A DNA stretch of 64,000 bases from Endozoicomonas sp. G2_1 (GTDB taxonomy: Bacteria > Pseudomonadota > Gammaproteobacteria > Enterobacterales > Alteromonadaceae), in the NCBI RefSeq assembly GCF_017744155.1, contig NZ_JAGHQT010000012.1, positions 1-64,000 on the forward strand, read 5' to 3'. Numbering within the stretch: position 1 is the stretch's first letter; every line of letters starts with the position of its first letter. A model generated the notes under the pieces. It saw nothing but the letters and a program-made list of their open reading frames with translations. It did no database searches and had not been told where the DNA came from. Position numbers and translations under genes: made by a program. Below are positions 57,748 to 64,000 of this stretch, piece after piece.

Positions 57748-59541
57748 TTAGGCTTGATTTTGTTGCAACTGCCACATTTTAGCATAGTGGCCATCTGCTA
57801 AAATCAAATCGCTGTGGCTGCCCTGCTCGATAATTTCACCTTCAGACATCACTAAAATGGTGTCGGCATCGACAATTGTTGATAAACGATGAGCGATAAC
57901 AATGGATGTTCGCTCTGCACTAATTTCGTTAATTGCCGACAAAATAGCTTGTTCACTATGGCTATCTAGTGACGACGTCGCCTCGTCAAAGACCAATATT
58001 GCCGGGCGCTTTAACAAGGTGCGCGCAATCGCAACCCGCTGTTTTTCACCGCCGGAAAGCTTTAAGCCGCGCTCACCGACTTGCGTGTTAACACCATCGG
58101 GCAAGCCGGCAATAAACTCTGATAAATGAGCTAACTCTATCGCGTGGTTAACATCTTGCTCGCTGGCGTTAGGATTGCCATAGCGAATATTTTCATAAAG
58201 GCTATCGTTAAACAGCACAGTGTCTTGCGGGACAATACCGATAGCACTTCTCAGTGAGTGCTGGGTAATTTGACTGATGTTTTGACCATCTATCTCAATT
58301 GCGCCAGAACTAACGTCGTAGAAGCGGAACAACAACTTAACCAAGGTTGATTTTCCTGAACCACTAGCACCAACAATTGCTAATTTCTTACCTGCGGCCA
58401 GCTCAAAAGACAACTTTTTGATAATCGGTCTCTGCGCTTGATAGTTAAACGAAACTTTGTCAAAACTAACACGACCCTCTTTAATGTCCAGCGATTTAGC
58501 ACCTTCAACATCGGTCACTTTGGGCGTTTTCAATAATAAACCAAACATATGTTCGATGTTTGCCAATGAGCCTTTAATCTCTCGATAGACAAAGCCGAGG
58601 AAGTTAAGTGGTAAGAACAACTGCATCATAAACGCGTTAATCAAGACGAAATCACCGAGTGTTAGCACTCCAGCAGTCACTTGTAAAGCCGCCAAGCCAA
58701 GCATAGTGGTCATTGCCACCGAGATAATTAAGGCTTGACCACCGTTGAGGGCGAAAAGCGATAAACGGTTCTTAATTTTGGCCCGTTCCCAATGCGCTAA
58801 TTGTTGATCATAGGCATTGGCTTCGTACTCTTCATTAGTAAAGTACTTGACGGTTTCGTAGTTGATTAAACTATCGATAGCGCGGGTATTACTGGAAGAG
58901 TCTGCTTTATTGGCCTCGCGAATATAGCCAGTGCGCCATTCAGTCGCCACTACTGAGTAACCAATATAAGTGACAATAGACAACAAAGTTATCAAAGCGA
59001 ACCAAGGTCCGTAGTTAAACAACAAAATACCAACAACCATGGTAATTTCAAGCAAGGTCGGCAAAATATTAAAAACCATAAAACGCATTAGAAAACTAAT
59101 GCCAGCGTTACCGCGATCAATATCTCGAGATAATCCACCCGTTTGCCTATCAAGGTGAAACGCTAAGTCTAAATCGTGTAAATGGCGAAATACGTTTAAA
59201 CCAATACGCCGAATCGCGCGCTCGGTTACCCGGCCAAACAACGTGTCGCGTATTTCAGCAAAAATAACGCTGCAAAACCTCACTAAGCCATACGCTGCAA
59301 CTAGACCAAGTGGCGCAATTAACCAGCTATCGGCATTGGTAGTGTTTTGGTTGGCGTCGAGGGTATCAACCAAATCTTTGAGAATAAACGGCATGTAAAC
59401 GCTCGCCACTTTAGTTAACACTAAACAGGCAATCGCAATACTAATGCGCAGTTTAAATTCGAGTAGGTAGGGAATGATGAGTTTAACAACCCGCCAATTA
59501 ATACTATCGACGGGGCGTTCAGGGTAATTACTACGACGCAT
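57748..59541 (-). CDS. Atm1/HMT1-type ABC exporter (fused permease-ATPase)
   Basis: 597 residues: six membrane helices (about 20-300, with FHLDRQTGGLSRDIDRG in the first cytoplasmic loop, typical of the Atm1 branch), then an ATPase domain with Walker A GASGSGKST, signature LSGGEKQR, Walker B AILVFDEATSSLD and the H-loop AHRLST. Members export glutathione-linked or heavy-metal compounds; the cargo here is inferred only. It is followed by the DUF1415 gene. Confidence 0.92.
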   Translation of the reverse strand: MRRSNYPERPVDSINWRVVKLIIPYLLEFKLRISIAIACLVLTKVASVYMPFILKDLVDTLDANQNTTNADSWLIAPLGLVAAYGLVRFCSVIFAEIRDTLFGRVTERAIRRIGLNVFRHLHDLDLAFHLDRQTGGLSRDIDRGNAGISFLMRFMVFNILPTLLEITMVVGILLFNYGPWFALITLLSIVTYIGYSVVATEWRTGYIREANKADSSSNTRAIDSLINYETVKYFTNEEYEANAYDQQLAHWERAKIKNRLSLFALNGGQALIISVAMTTMLGLAALQVTAGVLTLGDFVLINAFMMQLFLPLNFLGFVYREIKGSLANIEHMFGLLLKTPKVTDVEGAKSLDIKEGRVSFDKVSFNYQAQRPIIKKLSFELAAGKKLAIVGASGSGKSTLVKLLFRFYDVSSGAIEIDGQNISQITQHSLRSAIGIVPQDTVLFNDSLYENIRYGNPNASEQDVNHAIELAHLSEFIAGLPDGVNTQVGERGLKLSGGEKQRVAIARTLLKRPAILVFDEATSSLDSHSEQAILSAINEISAERTSIVIAHRLSTIVDADTILVMSEGEIIEQGSHSDLILADGHYAKMWQLQQNQA

Positions 59542-59603
59542 ACTCAGCCTATCGTCTCATTGAATTTGAACGATTAGCTGTAACAATATCAATGTTGCTG
59601 TTT

Positions 59604-60611
59604 TTACAGTGAATCAACAATGTCGTTAACCAATTCTGGGCCTTGATAGATAAAACCAGTATAAATTTGCACTAACGAAGCACCAGCATCGAGTTTTTCT
59701 TGTGCATCTTGCGCCGACATAATGCCACCAACACCGATAATGGGAATTTTCTTATCCAGTGCTTGCGACAACAAACCGATCACTTTAGTGCTTTGGTCAG
59801 TCACTGGCGCACCACTTAAACCACCCTGCTCATTGCCAAACTCTAGGTGCTCAACTTTATCGCGGGCTAAGGTTGTATTGGTGGCAATAACACCGTCAAT
59901 ATTGTTATCAAGCAGGCACTGAGCGATTCCTTCAATTTCTTCTTGAGTCAAATCAGGGGCAATTTTTACCGCTAGTGGCACATACTTGTCGTATTGCTCT
60001 GCCAAACTCTTTTGTTCTGTTTTTAGTGCAGATAACAACTCGTTTAGCGCTTCGCCGTATTGCAGTGAGCGCAGGCCTGGCGTGTTTGGCGATGAAATGT
60101 TAATGGTAATGTAGCTAGCAAAGTTATAAACCTTGCGCATACAGTGTAAGTAGTCGTCTTTGGCGTTTTCTTCAGGGGTATCTTTATTTTTGCCAATATT
60201 GATACCAAGCACACCTTTAAAGTTAGCCTTACGCACTTGCTGCACTAAGTAATCAACACCCTTGTTATTAAAGCCCATGCGATTAATAACAGCGTTGGCG
60301 GCAGGTAAGCGGAAAATTCGAGGTTTGTCATTACCCGGTTGAGGCCTTGGCGTGATTGTGCCAATTTCAACAAAACCAAAACCCAAGGCACCAAATGCAT
60401 TAATACACTCGCCGTTTTTATCTAAACCGGCAGCTAAGCCTACCGGGTTTGGAAAGTGAATACCCATAACATCAACAGGTTTGTCGGCAGGTTTATTGGG
60501 GAAAAATAGTTTAAGTGGTCCAGCACCCAAGTTTTTTAATGACTTAATCGTGAGATCATGAGCGACCTCGGCATCTAATGAAAAAAGTGCTTTGCGTATT
60601 AATGAGTACAA
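59604..60611 (-). CDS. pyrD: dihydroorotate dehydrogenase (quinone), class 2
   Basis: Oxidises dihydroorotate to orotate in pyrimidine synthesis, feeding electrons to the quinone pool. 335 residues: N-terminal amphipathic helices (about 1-40) for membrane contact, [28 protein letters not shown], catalytic Ser in [11 protein letters not shown], and a C-terminal [11 protein letters not shown] phosphate-binding loop. Only class 2 enzymes carry the N-terminal extension. Confidence 0.97.
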   Translation of the reverse strand: MYSLIRKALFSLDAEVAHDLTIKSLKNLGAGPLKLFFPNKPADKPVDVMGIHFPNPVGLAAGLDKNGECINAFGALGFGFVEIGTITPRPQPGNDKPRIFRLPAANAVINRMGFNNKGVDYLVQQVRKANFKGVLGINIGKNKDTPEENAKDDYLHCMRKVYNFASYITINISSPNTPGLRSLQYGEALNELLSALKTEQKSLAEQYDKYVPLAVKIAPDLTQEEIEGIAQCLLDNNIDGVIATNTTLARDKVEHLEFGNEQGGLSGAPVTDQSTKVIGLLSQALDKKIPIIGVGGIMSAQDAQEKLDAGASLVQIYTGFIYQGPELVNDIVDSL

Positions 60612-60730
60612 GACCTTGCCCCTAGTAAATTCTGTTAATGTCTTAAAAACGATTGGTTCTGCTTTTTCCGGCTAAATAAATTCGGCTAAGTAACCCTTTC
60701 TATTTAAAAAATGAGTTTTAAGTACCAAAA

Positions 60731-60760
60731 ATAAAAAATCCCCGCAGTTGCGAGGATTTT
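60731..60760 (-). terminator. terminator after glutamate dehydrogenase
   Basis: On the reverse strand AAAATCCTCGCA pairs with TGCGGGGATTTT (one mismatch), followed by a run of T. It ends the glutamate dehydrogenase transcript; the symmetrical flanks could also act on the other strand. Confidence 0.85.
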
Positions 60761-60812
60761 ATCATTGTTACCTGTCTAAGAACATGTCCTAGTAGGTTTA
60801 TTTACAGCAAAC

Positions 60813-63800
60813 TTATTTGCTCGCTTCGTAGTGCATGCTAAGTAAAGCAAGCTCGCGCAGTGCAACTGAGAACTGTGCAAACTCATAAGTTTGACTGGTT
60901 CTAAAGTCAGCTAAAATGTGCTGCCAGCGGGCCAGCGGTTGAGCACATTCTTCGAACCATACGTCAAGCATAGCATCAGTATTTTCACTTTCTGGACAGA
61001 TAGTTAATACCGCTGCGGTCAACAAGCGCTGCTGCCAATCGAGGTCTTCTCTAAATGACGCACGCGCTAGTGCTTGCCAGTGGTTTGCAACCGGTTGACG
61101 GGTAATTTGATCCAAGAACCAGTGCAACTCTAGGCGCACACCTAACTTGAAGTACAACTCAGCAACCAGCTCAAGCGGCTTGTTGTGGTTTTGTGCAAGT
61201 TCGGCGATATCCAATACAGAGAACACTGAGCTCAATTGAGCAATCAACTTAGCAATAGCCTTATCAACGCCCGCTTTAACTAAGTCTTTTTCGACATGCG
61301 TTAACTGTGCGGCTTCTTCTTTGTCTAAGTAGCTTTCTAGTTTTTCGTTGAGCACTTTAAACGACGGCTTGTAGAACTCAATTGTTTGTTCAATGCTCAA
61401 GCTGTGATTGCGATGACGCAAGAACCAACGAGTTGCACGACGAACATTGCGACGCAATTGGAACAACATTTCAGTTTGTACTGCTGTCGAAATCTTGTTG
61501 TCTAGATCTTCAATCACTTGCCATGCATCAGATAACCCGAATACTTCACTGGCAATCGTGTAACAGTTAGCAATTTCAGCAACACTAGCACCAGTTTCTT
61601 CTTGCATGCGGTGAACAAAGTTGAAGCCCATATCGTTGCCGATATCATTCGCTAATCGAGTCGCAATGATTTCTGCGCGAAGTGGGTGATCTTGCATTTG
61701 ATCACTGTATTTTTTCTGTAACTGCTGCGGGAAAGCATTTAACAATAAACGATTGTGATAAGGGTTGTCGGTAATTTCAGGACAAACCAAGTCTTCTTTT
61801 AACACCATTTTACTGTATGCAAGCAATACCGATAACTCTGGACGGGTTAAGCCTTTACCTTGTGCTAAACGCTCAGCGATTTCGTCATCACTTGGGATAA
61901 ATTCCAAACCGCGGTCAAGCTTACCAGTGCGCTCTAATTCGTGAATAAAGCGAATTTGCTCTTTGAGCTGATCAGCGCCGCGCAAATTAGTGATCGACAA
62001 CGAATGCGTTTGGCGATAACAGTTAGTGAGTACGATATCAGCAACATCATCGGTCATATCGTAAAGTAACTTGTTGCGTTGCTTAACGGTTAAATCACCG
62101 CTTTGGACTAAGCCGTTGAGTAAGATCTTGATGTTAACTTCGTTATCTGAACAGTCGACACCACCAACGTTATCAACCGAGTCGGTGTTCATACGACCGC
62201 CATTAGCAGCGTACTCAATACGGCCCAACTGAGTTAAACCTAAGTTACCACCTTCACCAACGATTTTCGCTTGTAACTCATTGCCGTTGATACGCAAGCT
62301 ATCGTTAGCACGGTCACCTACTTCCAAGTGGCTTTCAGTCGCACCCTTGACATAAGTACCAATACCACCGTTCCACAACAAGTCGACCTTCATTTTCAAA
62401 ATCGCTTGAATCAACTCGTTAGGTGCCATTGATTGCTTTTGAGTACCCACCATTTTCTTAATTTCAGGGGTCAATTTAATTGACTTCGCTGAACGATTGA
62501 AAATGCCGCCACCCTCAGAAATTAATTTCTGGTTGTAGTCTGTCCAAGAGCAACCTGGGGTATTAAACAAACGCTCACGTTCTACATAAGAGCTCGCCGC
62601 ATCTGGGTTCGGGTCGATGAAAATATGCAAATGGTTAAATGCCGCTTGTAAGCGAATGTGCTTAGATAGCAGCATACCGTTACCAAATACATCACCGGCC
62701 ATATCACCAACACCAATCGCGGTGAAGTCTGTGGTTTGACAGTCAATATCCATCTCGCGGAAGTGACGCTTAACCGACTCCCATGCACCGCGAGCAGTAA
62801 TACCCATGCCTTTGTGGTCATAGCCAACACTACCACCAGAGGCAAAGGCATCGCCCATCCAGAAGTTGTATTCTTCAGAGATGCCATTAGCGATATCAGA
62901 GAAAGTTGCTGTACCTTTATCGGCAGCAACAACTAAGTACGGGTCATCTTCATCGTGACGAACCACGTTTTCTGGGTAAACCACTTCACCAGCAACAATG
63001 TTGTCAGTGATATCGAGTAAACCGCGAATAAAGGTGCGGTAGCACTCTTTACCTGCTTCAAATACTTCTTCACGAGTACCGTTAGGCAACTGCTTACAAA
63101 CAAAACCACCTTTTGCACCAACAGGTACAATTACCGTGTTTTTAACTTGCTGTGCTTTAACTAGACCCAGTACTTCGGTACGGAAATCTTCTCGGCGATC
63201 TGACCAACGCAAACCACCACGAGCAACTTTACCACCGCGCAAATGAACACCTTCAATTTGCGGCGAGTAAACAAAAATTTCAAACTTGGGAATCGGTTGT
63301 GGGATCTCACTAATTTGCTCAGGTAAAATCTTAAATGAGATGTATGATTTAAGCTGATTTTCGTTGTTGGTTTGGAAATAGTTAGTACGAATAGTCGCAC
63401 TCATCATTTCAACAAAACGACGAATAATGCGGTCATCATCAAGGTTAGCAACGTGTTCTAACGACGCTTCAACATCGGCCAGTACTTTTTCAATCGCTTT
63501 TGGCTTAAGCTTAGTGCTAGGGTCAAAGCGCAAGTTAAAGTACTTAATTAGCAATTCGGCAAGATTAGGGTAACGGGCAAACGTATCTTCAATATAGCTT
63601 TGGCTAAAAGTACCGCCAATTTGACGCTCGTACTTGGCAAATGCACGTAAAATAGACACTTCACGGCCAGCTAAACCAGCGCCTAAAATCAAGCGGTTAA
63701 AGCCGTCATCTTCTAAATCGCCCTGCCACACCTTGGCAAACGCGTCTTGGAATAAGGTTTGCATCTTGGCTAAGTCAAACTCGCCGTCACCTGTCAGCAA

Positions 63801-64000
63801 CATTGAGAAGTCTAAAATCCAATTAGCTTCGCCGTCAGCAGTCATCACAGCGTATGGGCTCTCACCAATGACGCGCAGACCGAAGTTCTCTAACATAGGC
63901 AAGACATCAGAAAGATGCAGTGGCTCACCTGTGTGGAACAGTTTTAATTTAACAAAACGACTGCCCGCTTTTTCTTCTTGCGGTTGATAGAACAACATTT
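60813..64000 (-). CDS. NAD-specific glutamate dehydrogenase, large type (partial)
   Basis: C-terminal ~1062 residues of the 180-kDa bacterial NAD-glutamate dehydrogenase family (about 1600 residues when complete); the 5' end lies beyond the window. It converts glutamate to 2-oxoglutarate and ammonia, mainly for catabolism. Visible are the substrate region GGLRWSDRREDFRTEV, the catalytic-region VPVGAKGGFV, DMAGDVFGNG, and NAD-domain segments (GEGGNLGLTQ and NVGGVDCSDNE). The reading frame stays open to the window edge, so no start is claimed. Confidence 0.93.
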   Translation of the reverse strand, partial: MLFYQPQEEKAGSRFVKLKLFHTGEPLHLSDVLPMLENFGLRVIGESPYAVMTADGEANWILDFSMLLTGDGEFDLAKMQTLFQDAFAKVWQGDLEDDGFNRLILGAGLAGREVSILRAFAKYERQIGGTFSQSYIEDTFARYPNLAELLIKYFNLRFDPSTKLKPKAIEKVLADVEASLEHVANLDDDRIIRRFVEMMSATIRTNYFQTNNENQLKSYISFKILPEQISEIPQPIPKFEIFVYSPQIEGVHLRGGKVARGGLRWSDRREDFRTEVLGLVKAQQVKNTVIVPVGAKGGFVCKQLPNGTREEVFEAGKECYRTFIRGLLDITDNIVAGEVVYPENVVRHDEDDPYLVVAADKGTATFSDIANGISEEYNFWMGDAFASGGSVGYDHKGMGITARGAWESVKRHFREMDIDCQTTDFTAIGVGDMAGDVFGNGMLLSKHIRLQAAFNHLHIFIDPNPDAASSYVERERLFNTPGCSWTDYNQKLISEGGGIFNRSAKSIKLTPEIKKMVGTQKQSMAPNELIQAILKMKVDLLWNGGIGTYVKGATESHLEVGDRANDSLRINGNELQAKIVGEGGNLGLTQLGRIEYAANGGRMNTDSVDNVGGVDCSDNEVNIKILLNGLVQSGDLTVKQRNKLLYDMTDDVADIVLTNCYRQTHSLSITNLRGADQLKEQIRFIHELERTGKLDRGLEFIPSDDEIAERLAQGKGLTRPELSVLLAYSKMVLKEDLVCPEITDNPYHNRLLLNAFPQQLQKKYSDQMQDHPLRAEIIATRLANDIGNDMGFNFVHRMQEETGASVAEIANCYTIASEVFGLSDAWQVIEDLDNKISTAVQTEMLFQLRRNVRRATRWFLRHRNHSLSIEQTIEFYKPSFKVLNEKLESYLDKEEAAQLTHVEKDLVKAGVDKAIAKLIAQLSSVFSVLDIAELAQNHNKPLELVAELYFKLGVRLELHWFLDQITRQPVANHWQALARASFREDLDWQQRLLTAAVLTICPESENTDAMLDVWFEECAQPLARWQHILADFRTSQTYEFAQFSVALRELALLSMHYEASK

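Overview
The window looks like a chromosomal segment of a marine gammaproteobacterium of the order Alteromonadales, most likely Colwelliaceae (Colwellia or Thalassotalea type). This is inferred from the AT-leaning base composition, the smc-zipA-ligA and ccoNOQP-ccoHIS-fnr-uspE-ttcA gene orders, a marine 'dedicated sortase system' regulatory pair, SMC rather than MukB, and a large NAD-dependent glutamate dehydrogenase. No phage, insertion sequence, integron or CRISPR array is visible; the stretch is mostly core genome.

Layout. 1-960: three identical tRNA-Val genes in 112-bp tandem units behind a near-consensus promoter, then a ~280-bp nested inverted-repeat element. 961-9322: bamC, gcvR, bcp, an M48 lipoprotein protease, a two-component system beside two secreted spondin-domain proteins, and a periplasmic 2H-phosphoesterase-like protein. 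9419-20740: small membrane and redox genes, an EamA transporter, ligA, zipA, smc, cysZ and a P460-type cytochrome. 20774-26325: a GFA protein, polB and dinG divergent around one LexA-like box, and a solo ParD-like antitoxin whose palindromic operator encloses its own -10 box. 26665-30656: pdsO, pdsR and pdsS of the marine sortase system, without sortase or substrate. 30767-40140: an amino-acid permease, queE/queC, a sodium/solute symporter with a CoA-transferase, a small conserved-looking ORF, uvrB and a MATE exporter. 40577-41326: a tRNA-Asn cluster with four intact copies and two broken chimeric copies, made by a ~354-bp tandem duplication. 41427-43794: a TonB-C-domain periplasmic protein, a LysE exporter and a lipoprotein. 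44061-54516: the cbb3 oxidase operon, its assembly genes, fnr, uspE and ttcA, with FNR-like boxes. 54597-64000: a Bax-like glucosaminidase, membrane proteins, an Atm1-type ABC exporter, pyrD and the 3' part of an NAD-glutamate dehydrogenase that runs off the window.

How the genes work together. The strongest functional block is microaerobic respiration: ccoN/O/Q/P encode the oxidase, ccoH/I/S and a TauE/SafE-family protein assemble it and supply copper, and Fnr is encoded next door, with a perfect FNR palindrome upstream. A second coherent unit is DNA damage response: polB and dinG share one SOS box, with uvrB and ligA elsewhere in the window. The most unusual points are the sortase-less pds genes, the broken tRNA-Asn copies that have lost the D-loop GG pair, the autoregulated antitoxin with no recognisable toxin, and the nested inverted-repeat element with a second partial copy near 19.6 kb.
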